Made by a program: the position numbers and the translations under genes. A stretch of 64,000 nt of DNA. It comes from Bactericera cockerelli (lineage: Eukaryota; Arthropoda; Insecta; Hemiptera; Triozidae). The stretch's first letter is position 1. The number at the start of each line of letters is the position of its first letter. The DNA is taken from the NCBI GenBank assembly GCA_024516035.1, contig CM044964.1:2367053-2431052 (forward strand), in the 5' to 3' direction. The notes below the pieces were generated by a model that saw only the letters and a program-made list of their open reading frames with translations, made no database searches and had not been told where the DNA came from. This document shows positions 32,773 through 42,659 of the stretch, piece by piece.

Positions 32773-35700
32773 CTATCCGGTACCAAACATCTTATCTCTG
32801 ATTTCCGGGTCCTCTTCAAACCAGTAGCCATATCTGAGCGTGGACTCATTGAACATCCCGTACGGTGCCCGATACACATTTGCCTCCAGATACACAAAAC
32901 TGGTGTCATAGCGCGCCCCAACATAAGTGGCGTTCCTCAGCCAGAGAATCTGACAGGCTGGCGCCACCAACACATCGCTGACTTTGTTGATACACTTGAG
33001 GACAAGGGAAAAGGTTTCGGTGACATTGTTCTCAAACTCAGCCTTTGAGAGTCTGACGTGGTCGCGGATGTTTTCAAAGCCTTGAGGGTAGTGCTTTGTC
33101 ATGTACTGAAATAGCAGACCATTCATGGAGCACCGGTTATCGGCAGGATCCTCGCACAGTTTGGCTCCGGTCATGGCCGGTAGAGGAGGAGTCAATTCGT
33201 CGCCAGGTCTGTAGCTCCAATCCAGTCCGCGCTCCTTGGTGTAGTTCAACACTGAAATGCGGTTTGACAATAATTAACAAAAAGGAAGATTCTACCTGTT
33301 TTTTGTCTGAAATTTAAGTTCACAATATGAGGGCAAAAGATGACTTTTGTGCAATGGCTACCCTCTCATTCGCATGATCGAATTTGGTGCGGCACAGCCA
33401 AAATGAGACAGGATAGAAAATAAAGCTAAGATCAGACATTTCTTAAAGTCAGAGTTCCAACCAATCACAGCAAACTATAGCCCGAGTAAAGGAATAGTGT
33501 CCACTTAGAATAAATCTAATCCTGTTTTATAATTTGCTCCATTAGAGTTCTTACACAGAAAAATATCATATTAGGAGTGAAGACGATGTACAAAATCATA
33601 GAGACTTATATGTACTAGATTTGAGCCTCCCAGGACTTGCCGGCGAGGAGAAACAGATATGAATGAGTGAGTTTCGACTTTCGCAAAGAAAGATTGGAAA
33701 ATCCCTGCCTTTATCCTGACAAATATTCTGCGATAATGTCCTCTGTATTCTAGAATTATAAAAAAATATTAATAACTTGCTACCATTTGTATTTTAATGT
33801 TCCATATTAGTATTTCATTGTTTTGTGTGTTGGATATTGTGATATAATAACACAAAGAAACACATTTATTTATTTATATTGGATATTGGGTCCCCATAGA
33901 AACCGTTAATTGAAAAAAGAACTTACTTCATCTTTGTGACTCACCATTGTTGGGCCAATCATCCTGATCTCTGCCGTCAAAAGCACCTTTATGCTTCCCA
34001 ATGTATCGATGTATCTCGATGATATCATTCACCTGACCGTTCTTGAATTCGTATTGGTCGTACTGCATAGTGTAGTATATCTCCATCCATGTCAGACCTG
34101 ACGTATAGTACTTCAGTCGACAGCAAGGATAGTCATGCCACCTGAAAAAGTCTGGTGTAAACATCACACGACTTTCCTTATCCCCCAAAAAGGAGTCGAA
34201 TTCCGCCACTGGTGACTCAACGGTAACAGATAACTAAAAACTAATGACGAATTCGTAATCAGCACCTCAAAATCATTGAATTTGATATGTCACATCCCTC
34301 ATCTAGGATGAATAGTAAAAAAGTTAGTCAAAGCGGGACTCCCCAAAATACAGGTAAATTGAAGCGGCGGGTGTAACCCGCTAGTTTTTTAATAAAATAA
34401 ACTGGTGTGAACATAACACGATATTCTATAACAATCAAAAACTCCAAAATTTCAACAGACAAAAAAATTAACCCGTGATTTCAGGGGAATTTTTTGAAAA
34501 TATCGGAAATTATATACCAAAGTAGTAAAAAAATGTGCAATATAACCATATTGCTACGAACATAGGAACAGGCCATTTGATAAAAATCAGTTTTTTGGAA
34601 TCAGGAAATTCTAATTCGTCAGATCAATTTTTAAAAAAGTGACCGATTACAATACTTTCTATACCTTATAGGTAAAAGAAAGTAGAAAGTTAAGGTAATC
34701 AATTTTTTTTTTTTAACTCTGGCTGGGGGACTATAGACAGGGAGTAGACCAACACTGGCTTGGTTCTGGGGGCCCTTCTCAATAATAAGCCTCCTTGTAA
34801 AGACAGTGGTAGAAGTGCTGAGTCATTCCTCCACTGTCTGTCTACCATCGTGCACAATGACGTCACCCTATCATTCATCATGGAAAAAAAACTCACATTT
34901 CACAAGAAGCTCGGTTGAATTCAGGACACAAATTTTTGAAGGGCCCCTCACAATTGTCCACACTACTGTTGACAAAAGATCCATTGAACAGCACACAGAT
35001 TGGCTGCTGGTAGGTGATGGTATTCTTCAGCCTCAGGCACGGCTTCGGCTTAGCGTTGTGTGTTGGATAGTTGTCGCCTCCGTGGACGTAATGATCCAGG
35101 CCTGAAAAGAAACGCGAAGATATTACCACCTCCATGTTGCACCTCCATTTGGGTATTTATCGCCTCCATGTAAAGCGAAATTTCTGAGATAAAGTTCCCG
35201 AAAAGTACACTAGTACTTGATGGGAACACAAAAATGTTTACACAATAGATAAAAAAGAACACTGCCAATTATGGACATACTTCCTCGTGATTGCTTAACA
35301 TTGTATACACGCGCGAATTTTGAGATTTTATACTAAATTACACCGTGTATCTCCAAAACGGCTGAACCGATTTTCTTCAAATTTGTTTTATAGGGTAGAA
35401 AATCTTTTTTTTTTCAACATTTTTTTTTTTATTTTTTTCTCCAAAATTTCGGATTTTCCTAAATATCAGAGGTAAATTATAATTAATAAAAAATCATATA
35501 TGCCTATGTATAAATATAATATCTATATCCATACAAAATTTCATCAAAAGCGGGTGTATACCATTCACGAGATATAAGCGTTTAAGTAAGAAGTTAGTGG
35601 TCAGGTGTATGGTCTCTTTCACCCAGAACCGCTAGTACGAATTCAATGAATTTTAAATGGGATACGAATATTATTATGAAACAAAAACATCTTTACAAAT

Positions 35701-35834
35701 ATTTCTTCCCTACTCAAGGTAGCTTATCTGTAAAGAACAGTTCAAAATGTCAGCTATCCTTCTATAACTTCTTCTATTCGAAACTTACCTGTGAGCAGGA
35801 AGACAATGCCATAGAAAACATTATACACGATCAT
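32773..35834 (-). CDS. Gene C: secreted Cys-rich paralog, complete, 308 aa
   Basis: Four exons on the minus strand: 35834-35789, 35101-34897, 34141-33945 and 33251-32773 (stop TAG), totalling 927 nt in frame. Phases are 1, 2, 1, and donors are GTAAGT, GTGAGT and GTGAGT. Exon 1 is just MIVYNVFYGIVFLLT, a signal peptide. Exon 2 has GGDNYPTHNAKPKPCLRLKN, QQPICV, and CEGPFKNLCPEFNRASC (five Cys). Exon 3 has HDYPCCRLKYY, W.EIYYTMQYDQYEF and NDIIEIHRYI. Exon 4 has TKERGLDWSY, AKLCED..DNRCSMNGLLFQY, SLVLKC, VAPACQILWLRNATYVG, DTSFVYLEANVY, LRYGYW.EEDPEIRDKMFGTG. Eleven Cys in the mature part. N-glycosylation sites NVT, NAT and NGS. First gene of the array in transcription order. Family and role not recognised; probably extracellular. 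Confidence 0.88.
34143..34370 (-). mobile_element. Element E fragment next to gene C exon 3
   Basis: TCTGGTGTAAACATCACACG then ACTTTCCTTATC, CCACTGGTGACTC, and CATTGAATTTGATATGTCAC are the complement of 47170-47340. The repeat reaches to within about 10 bp of the exon 3 acceptor at 34142-34143, so it supplies most of the local branch-point region. Near 34365-34385, GCGGGTGTAACCCGCTAG resembles a Helitron-type 3' end but is unsupported otherwise. Confidence 0.6.
34718..34862 (-). repeat. Dispersed repeat in gene C intron 2
   Basis: Complement of the repeat at 30995-31110: GACAGTGGAGGAATGACTCA, CTTTACAAGGAGGCTTATTA, and a single TATAGTCCCCCAGCCAGAG end. It lies about 35 bp beyond the exon 2 donor. 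Confidence 0.7.
35258..35662 (+). mobile_element. Element D, 3'-truncated, in gene C intron 1
   Basis: It runs from TGCCAATTATGGACATACTT through ATCTCCAAAACGGCTGAACC and CCAGAACCGCTAGTACGAAT, following the order of the 56846-57548 copy but stopping before the terminal palindrome. Confidence 0.7.
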
Positions 35835-35849
35835 AATATGACCTAGGAT

Positions 35850-35960
35850 AGACTGATTGATAACCTGGAGGTCGGTGGTTCGAGTCCCAAGTATGGCAAA
35901 TATTCAGTAAGCCGAGTTGGTATAGTTGTAATATCACGATTGTGATAAACCAGATATTGA
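35850..35960 (+). mobile_element. SINE-5 copy in the gene C 5' flank
   Basis: GATTGATAACCTGGAGGTCG, B-box GGTTCGAGTCCC and a body ending near ATATCACGATTGTGATAAAC. It begins less than 20 bp upstream of the gene C start codon, so the gene's leader or promoter lies within or beyond a SINE of opposite orientation. Confidence 0.65.
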
Positions 35961-36041
35961 TACCTTTAGCTCGAAAGAAAACTGCACGAAAAATAAAATG
36001 AATTGCTGCGTTGACAGTATTTAACTGTGTATTATATTTTA

Positions 36042-36208
36042 CAAGCGGGCTGTCGCCCGCTTTGCAGGCCGAGGCATGGCCGTGAAAGCAAAAAATCCTT
36101 TTTCGCCAATGGCAGGTGTTGTTAGTGGGAGTTTCGAAAAATCCCGTCTTATTGCACTCTTAGACCATAAACAAAAGCTACCTACCAAATTTCAGCTTCC
36201 TAGGACTC
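36042..36208 (-). mobile_element. Helitron-like element, 5'-truncated
   Basis: The 3' part is well kept, with the GCCTGCAAAGCGGGCGACAG hairpin and CCCGCTTG in place of CCCGCTAG. The match stops at CTAGGAC near 36208, so the 5' end is lost. Confidence 0.6.
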
Positions 36209-36550
36209 TCAACCCAACTCTCAGACCCAAATGTATAGTCACTAACAATCGGCTTGAGCACGGCCATTAACCGTTTGATTGTGTTGGAAATTGATTGATT
36301 AAATCTGTTATTTGGTGACTATGCATTTAGGCTTCAGAGTCTTATTATTATGTAGTCATATTATACAAAAATAAATGGAAAAAAAATCGGAGCGAAAATA
36401 TATTATTATTTTTTTACACAACATTTCCGATTTATCATCATAGGGTCTACTCCTTATTTTTAGTCCCCCCAGCCAGGCTATATTATAAAACAATTAATAC
36501 AAACTAGAAATTTATTGGATGTAACTCAAGTACATACATATTAGAGTCAC

Positions 36551-36871
36551 TAGTAGTCACTGTGGCAGAGCGAGTTAGCGCGCTAGGCATTGCACACATG
36601 GTGACCTGGGTTCGATTCCCAGCGGGGGAGGATTTTTTCTGCTCTGTACTTGGATGTTCGGGGTCCACTCATACCTCGTGAGGAAAAATGAGTAGTTACT
36701 TGTATGAGTAACGACCAGTGGCGGCATTACCAGAGTAAAAAGAAATTAATGTAATAGAATAATTCGAAATGTAAAGGAGGCTCTTAGTAATGCTGCGCTA
36801 CCCACAAAAATTGTGAAGAGGCCTTGTGCTTCACCACAAAGAAATTCGTACATACATACATACATACATAT
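36551..36871 (+). mobile_element. SINE-1 copy, complete
   Basis: Head AGTCACTGTGGCAGAGCGAG, B-box GGTTCGATTCCC, full body to AGGCCTTGTGCTTCACCACA and a (TACA)n tail. CATACATATTAGA appears on both sides, a likely target duplication overlapping the tail. Confidence 0.85.
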
Positions 36872-37008
36872 TAGATGGGAATCATGGATCTATATGATTG
36901 TTCTTTTATATATTTTTTTATTATTTACAAATAGTCTTGATATACATATATTATGATGTGAAATGCGTAAATCATCATCGTGAGAATTTTTTTCCATTTA
37001 AAACCTGT

Positions 37009-37290
37009 AGAGCGCGCGATCAGCTCATAGGTTAAGCAATCGCTTGCCATACGGAAGGTCCCGGTTTCGATCCCCCGAGCCGACAAAAAAAGTGTATTCA
37101 AAATTTGGTTACAGTTGTTTGTAAGGGATACCTTCCGGTGCGCTCGTGTTGACGTAGGATCAAAATGGGAAGTATTGTGTTACTTCTCGCCCATCACAAG
37201 GGAGGCATACTACGGGATGGGTATGCTACAAAACAGATCAAAAGCTTCTACAGTTACGAAATAAAAAAAGGCTGTGAAACACTTATCTTC
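37009..37290 (+). mobile_element. SINE-6 copy
   Basis: Head GCGATCAGCTCATAGGTTAA, B-box GGTTTCGATCCCC, body TAAGGGATACCTTCCGGTGC, and a 3' part AAAGGCTGTGAAACACTTAT. A complete tRNA-headed unit of about 280 bp. Confidence 0.8.
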
Positions 37291-37580
37291 TTTTTTTTAC
37301 ATTTTTTTTGTACATCATAAACAGATGTACATTTTTTAGTGATCGATATACATTAACTGTACATGAACTGCTTGTGATTTTATGATGGTTCACCAGACAC
37401 CTCTGTGTAACCAAATGCTTACAATGAATTCTTGCAGTATCACCCTGAATATTTTGAGCTCCATTAATATTTTCGATGTCACTTGATTCAATATTGAGAT
37501 CATTTCGTCAGTTGTTTATTCAAATATAAGCATTATAGTTTTTGGCAGGCGTTCTCCCGCGAAAGTCTGTTTGGCTTGAT

Positions 37581-37629
37581 ATGCTGCGATTTTCAGCTGT
37601 ACCGCTGTTATTCATCTTCTTCTTTTCTG
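37581..37629 (+). CDS. Candidate orphan signal-peptide exon
   Basis: ATG CTG CGA begins MLRFSAVPLLFIFFFSG; a GTAAAA donor follows at 37630. The exon has 16 codons plus one base, so it is phase 1, exactly like the first exons of genes B and C, and ends (F/L)-S/T-G in the same way. It lies 1.75 kb upstream of gene C on the opposite strand. No matching exon 2 was found downstream, so it may be a relic of an inverted duplicate or chance. Low confidence. Confidence 0.3.
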
Positions 37630-37671
37630 GTAAAAAAAAAATAGTACATTCATATTTTTTTCTAATTGGGA

Positions 37672-37882
37672 AGATCTACGTAGCTCAGAGGTTAAAAGTA
37701 TTGGTTACTGACCCGGAGGTTGTGGGTTCGAATCCCGGCCGGAGCGAAAAATTCTGACCGAGTTTTTCCGTTTCCGAAATGACATGGATGTAGAGGTAAA
37801 GTGCTCTGTAGTAATTCAAAAGCGATTTCGGGGCACAGTTATTTTTAGAAATATATTTGTAAAAAAAAAAAAAAAAAAAAAA
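37672..37882 (+). mobile_element. SINE-7 copy
   Basis: Head GATCTACGTAGCTCAGAGGT, B-box GGTTCGAATCCC, body GCACAGTTATTTTTAGAAAT, and a poly-A tail at 37861-37882. Confidence 0.7.
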
Positions 37883-38074
37883 TGGGAAGATGTAACTTTA
37901 TTGTTTAATACAACACATCTATTGCAGGTTGCATACTTGGTCCATACCATTGACATGTGGTAATGTCTCAAGCTTACAAGTGTCAATACCGCGTAGAATC
38001 TCTATGGAAATTCTCTGCAACAAGAATTCTTTGGCGCTTCTGATTTCCAGTTATATTTACCTTACAAACCGACA

Positions 38075-38218
38075 TCAGTTAGCTTGATCGATAAGGCGGC
38101 GGACTTGTCACTTGGAGCTCGGTGGTTCAAGTGCCAGTTTAAGCGTGGATTTAGAAAAACGAGTTTGAAAAGTTGTGGTATCACAAAAGTGGTAATCACA
38201 ATTTTAATGTGATATTTT
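38075..38218 (+). mobile_element. SINE-5 copy
   Basis: AGCTTGATCGATAAGGCGGC head, B-box GGTTCAAGTGCC, body GAGTTTGAAAAGTTGTGGTA and the TGGTAATCACAATTTTAATG end. Confidence 0.75.
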
Positions 38219-38277
38219 TTTTTTACTTTACAAAGAGAAACAGTTTTATAGTCTAATGACAAACAAACAGTATCCAA

Positions 38278-38490
38278 AAGTCAAGTGGTTAAAGCGCTAG
38301 TCTGGTAATCCAGGTAGTGTAGAGATCCGTTGGTTCAAATCCCACCCAATGTATGATTTTTTTTCTCATTATTTTGAGTTTGTGACCACATAACAATAAG
38401 ACTCTGAGGGTTAGGTGGTAGAAAATGCTTTGAGCATTAACCTGGCCTGGTAGTTACCTTCCACTAAAGAGTGTTATTATTATTATATGT
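38278..38490 (+). mobile_element. SINE-4 copy
   Basis: Head AGTCAAGTGGTTAAAGCGC, B-box GGTTCAAATCCC, hairpin AATGCTTTGAGCATTAACCT, ATT-rich tail. It directly follows SINE-5. Confidence 0.8.
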
Positions 38491-38996
38491 ATTATAAAAA
38501 CAGTTTACTGAAGTTGAGTTACGACCGCGAGTATTAGAATATGGTGGATGACCGCTTCAGTTCGAACAATAGTATCCAGTTTCGTCCCGGCTAGGGGAGG
38601 TTCATGGTTAATGTGGATAGCTGTTATGTGAGCTTTTGGCGATTAACATGATCCGTGATACCCAAGTAACTTTATTTGATTGTATTACTGTACTGAAAAT
38701 TTGTATTCCATAAAATATTCAGATAAAAGTAAAAGAAATAACGTTAAAATAACATAAAAACATCGTAAAATTGAGTTAAGTAAATATTTATAGGTTTTTT
38801 TCTCTTAATATAAAAAAAGTATAGGTACTCGTACCTACTTATCATCTCAAACGATAAACTTGTGTCAAGTGACTATAGGTATTTTTGTTTCAGATTTTTT
38901 TCTTCAACATAAATACCTACGGAAAACAATAAATAGGTTTTTACTAATCAGGTTCTCGTAAAATCTCTTCTTCATCTTTTACTTTATCTTATCCGC

Positions 38997-39228
38997 TTGA
39001 GCAGGGTCGACGTTGTTCAACCTCATGGTTGAGGTTCGTTGGTTTTGGCACATTTTTATTACAGACCCACATCAACCTCATCCAGCCTGGGTAGGGCCGG
39101 AAAGGCCAGCCTCACATGTACGGAGGGAGCAGAATTTTCTGTGTGAAAAATCTGCTCCGACCGGAGATCGAACTCCGGATCTCTGGACTACTGGCAGTAG
39201 TCACAACCGTTACGCCAAGGAGGCTGAA
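38997..39228 (-). mobile_element. SINE-2 copy
   Basis: Minus-strand head from 39228 (AGCCTCCTTGGCGTAACGGT), B-box GAGTTCGATCTCC, body TGAGGCTGGCCTTTCCGGCC, and the AACGTCGACCCTGC end region. Confidence 0.75.
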
Positions 39229-39920
39229 TTCTCGTAAAATACTTACATATAAAAAATACTTTCATACCTATTATCTTTTTAATATATCTATACAAGAATA
39301 TGTATATGGCGCACCGAGTCTGTAATCTATTACGAACAAATGCTACGAAAAATTGACATGCCTTGGAATCGAACTGGCAACTACCAAAAGGTATGAGCCT
39401 GTTCCTCTAACGATCAAATAACTGAGTTTTTATATATAATAATTCTTGTCTTATTTTGTAAGTATAAAAAACTTCTCCTAGGGACCGTCCTTCTGGAAGG
39501 GAACCGAGGATGCAAGAAGCATTTTTTCCTCTTTGAATGACTAGACCAATTTTTTGGTAAAGAAAATGATTGGAACAAGTGAGTTATCTCTGGGTTCAAT
39601 AAGGTTATTTACCTCGGAATAAAAAAAAAAAAATACAACAACAACAAAAACAATACATTTCCGATATCAATAGAACTTGATGGCATAAAAAGAAAATATA
39701 TACAAAAAAATCAATGCCCTTTCTTTCGAATAAACACAAATTTTAGCTTATTAGAGACTTTACTCTGATGGAAATAAATAAAATGTTTTTTTTTTATCTA
39801 ATAAAAAATGTCACAACTCAGCGCGTTTGAGCAATAAAATTACTTTCGGAATACCTACCGACGGATTACTGGAAAATGTCCTTTGAGCATAAATAAAATG
39901 ATATTGTTTTCTTCTTGGGG
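39229..39920. other. AT-rich spacer with a tRNA-like scrap
   Basis: 39340-39420 on the minus strand resembles a decayed tRNA-like head (GCCAGTTCGATTCCAAGGCA). Otherwise nothing is recognisable. Confidence 0.35.
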
Positions 39921-39929
39921 AGTGATATA

Positions 39930-40671
39930 AGAGGGAGAGAAAGAGAGAGAGAAAGAGAGAAAAATAAAAAGGGAGAAAGAGAGGAAGAAGAAGAAAAAGG
40001 ACGTAAAAAACATTGGTACATTGAAAAAAAGAAATAAAAAAAAATTGAAACAGCGAGAGAAAAAAAAAGAAGTAGGAAAGAAAGAGAGAGCTAGAAAGAG
40101 GAAGGGAGATTATAAGAAAGGAAAAAATAGAATGAGAGAGAGGAGCGAGAAAGTTGAAGGGAGATTATAAGAAAGGAAGAGATAATATGAGAGAGAGCGA
40201 GAGCAAGAAAGAGAGAGAGAGAAAGATGAAGGGAGATTATAAGAAAGGAAGAGATAATATGAGAGAGAGAGAGAGAGCGAGAGCAAGAAAGAGAGAGAGA
40301 AAAAGATGAAGGGAGATTCTATCTCTTCCATTATAAGAATGGAAGAGATAGAATGAGAGAGAGAGAGAGAAAGAGCAAGAGGAAGGGAGATTATAGGAAA
40401 GGTAAAAATAAAATTAGAGAGACAGAGAGAGCGACAGCGAGAGTAAGAAAGAGAGAGCGAGAAAGAGAACCCTTTATAAGAAAGGAAGAAATAGAATGAG
40501 AGAGAGGAAGGGTCGTACAGTGGAGAAAAAAAATTGAGAGAGCAAAGAAAAAGAAGAGATAGAGCAAAAATGAGAACGAGAAAGAGAGCAAGAAAGAGAA
40601 TGAAAGAGAAAAGAGAAAGAGTCGTACAGTGTAAAAATATCCTACCCAAAAGGAGAGAGAAAAAGAGAAAG

Positions 40672-40716
<45 letters not shown>

Positions 40717-40770
40717 AAGAGAGAAAGAGTTATAGGTGTGAAAAAGAATAATCAAATGGAAAGAAATAAA
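39930..40770. repeat. GA-rich VNTR
   Basis: GA microsatellite with larger units beginning GAAGGGAGATTATAAGAAAG at about 40101, 40156, 40228, 40308 and 40382 (spacing 55-80 bp). The 179-residue ORF on the opposite strand is low complexity. Confidence 0.8.
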
Positions 40771-41066
40771 TAAATGAGAGAGAACACAATAAAATCAAAT
40801 GTTGGAGCAATAAAACAAAGGTGGGGGTGGGTGTGAAAAGTTGATCTCCAGCAGTGGGGGTGCAGTCAACCTGCGTGGCGTAACGATTGTGACGTCATGG
40901 GTTCGAATTCCAGGTTGGACATGATTTTTGTACAAAAAATTCTGTCCTCTATCGAATGAAGAATAAGTGAATCGAGCTTGATATACCTTTTATCTGTTAA
41001 TAGGCTGTATATTATTGAATTAAATTGAATTGAATACTTTTATTTATTTGTACAAGAATGATATTA

Positions 41067-41321
41067 TCTTAATATATAAATGTCAAAGACACTCACTGAC
41101 CACTGACCACTGACTGATCATCGCTCTACAGCCCAAACCGTAAGTCCTAGGAAGCTGAAATTTGGTAGGTAGCTTTGTCTCATAGTCTAGATGTGCAATA
41201 AGATTTTTTTAGTGTAGTGGGATTTTTCGAAATTCCCACTACAACACCTGCCAATGGCAAAAAAGGATTTTTTGCTTTCACGGCCATGTCTCGGCCCGCA
41301 AAGCGGGCGACAGCCCGCTAG
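41067..41321 (+). mobile_element. Helitron-like element, complete
   Basis: It starts TCTTAATATATAAATGTCAA after an A at 41066 and ends in GCCCGCAAAGCGGGCGACAG then CCCGCTAG before a T at 41322. This is the opposite orientation to the other three copies. Confidence 0.75.
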
Positions 41322-41559
41322 TAAACAATATATCTCCTATAAGCTAAGTCTAACTTCTGAGGAGAATAAGTGAGGTAGCGAGGGTGCCATTTCCGGTCCA
41401 TCACAGGCTGGGTGACGTGAATGAGGTTAGCTGGTGCGATTCCCGGAGATCGGAGGGTAAACCCCCCGTCCTGAATAGCTCATGTGAGGACATGAAAGCC
41501 AATATACATAGACATGACAGTAGTATTGGCTATGCATTTAGGCTCCAAGTCTGAGTTAG

Positions 41560-42210
41560 GGCCACATTATGAAACAGGATTAAAATTAAGCTAATCCAGA
41601 CACGCTTTTAAGTCGGAGTTTCAACCAATCACAGCACACTATAGCCCGACTTGATGGATAGTGTTCACTTAGATTAAATCCAATCCTGTTTTAGATTTCA
41701 GTTCTGAGGGCCAAATTATAAAACAGGATTAAATATCTAGAATTTTTTAATCCTAGCCACTATCACTTAACAACTGATATAAATGTGCTGTATAATAATA
41801 ATTCCGTGTCCGTGTGAGATAGGGACAGATACCTAAATCACGGTGGTGAGAGGATTATATGGCCGCCCATATCCAATGCGTCTAGGCTCTTTTCATGTCC
41901 ATTGATTCTGTATGGTTTTAACGTCGTGATTTGAGATAGTTAGCACGGGGGTTTCACCCTTCATTCGCTGGGAATCAAACTAGCTACCCAAAATATCCTC
42001 ATCTAGCCTGGGTAGGGCCGGGATTGCCAGCCTCACGTGTTCAAAGGGAACAGAATTTTCTGTGCGAGAAGTGTGCTCCAACCGGGAATTGAACTCAGGA
42101 TCTGTGGACTACGGGCAGTAGTCACAACCGTTACGCCACGGAGGCTGTGATTGGTTGAAATCCCCACTAGAATGTTACGGTGAAAAAACAGGATTATATT
42201 TCCCCATTCA
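41560..42210. mobile_element. Putative MITE with a SINE-2 nested in it
   Basis: CATTATGAAACAGGATTAAA and CAACCAATCACAGCACACTA on the left recur near 33430-33530. AAAACAGGATTAAAT and TGATTGGTTGAAATCC on the right look like complements of the left part. The SINE-2 at 41897-42146 lies between. Ends are not defined. Confidence 0.45.
41897..42146 (-). mobile_element. SINE-2 copy
   Basis: Minus-strand head CAGCCTCCGTGGCGTAACGG from 42148, B-box GAGTTCAATTCCC, body GCCCTACCCAGGCTAGATGA, and an end near ACAGAATCAATGGACATG. Confidence 0.8.
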
Positions 42211-42659
42211 AATCTATTTTCATCGTTCGGACCTGAAACTCTGGATTTAGGTAGTAGGAAATGCTTTGAGCATTAAACTCGCCTGGTGGTTACCTTAAAC
42301 AGAAGATTATAACAGACTATCGTAGGCATTGGTTTCTCCCTTGCACACCTTACATCTACGCCACTGGAGATATCCCTCACTGACACCCATAGCACGTCGA
42401 AACATCGAATGATCAGGGGGGTGGGGTATCAATATAAAATTTTACGACACAAAGAAATCTCGAGTCAAATTTCTCCGCTAAAATATGTGACACTACGATC
42501 TCTCATCCCCTCAATATCTCTTTCTCTTCTTTTTCTCTCTCTCTCTCCTTTCTTTTTATCGCTTTCTCCTTCTCATTTCATTTAGTTGTTTCTTCATTTC
42601 TATGCTTTTGACCTCCCCCCCTCCCATTTCCACCCTCCTCCCTGCCACCCCATAGAACT

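Noticed and set aside
34365..34390. Second Helitron family 3' end (GCGGGTGTAACCCGCTAG)
   Set aside because: Hairpin plus CTAG is suggestive, but there is no matching 5' end or second copy in the window.
40110..40773. 179-residue and overlapping ORFs in the GA-rich block
   Set aside because: Low-complexity translation of a VNTR.
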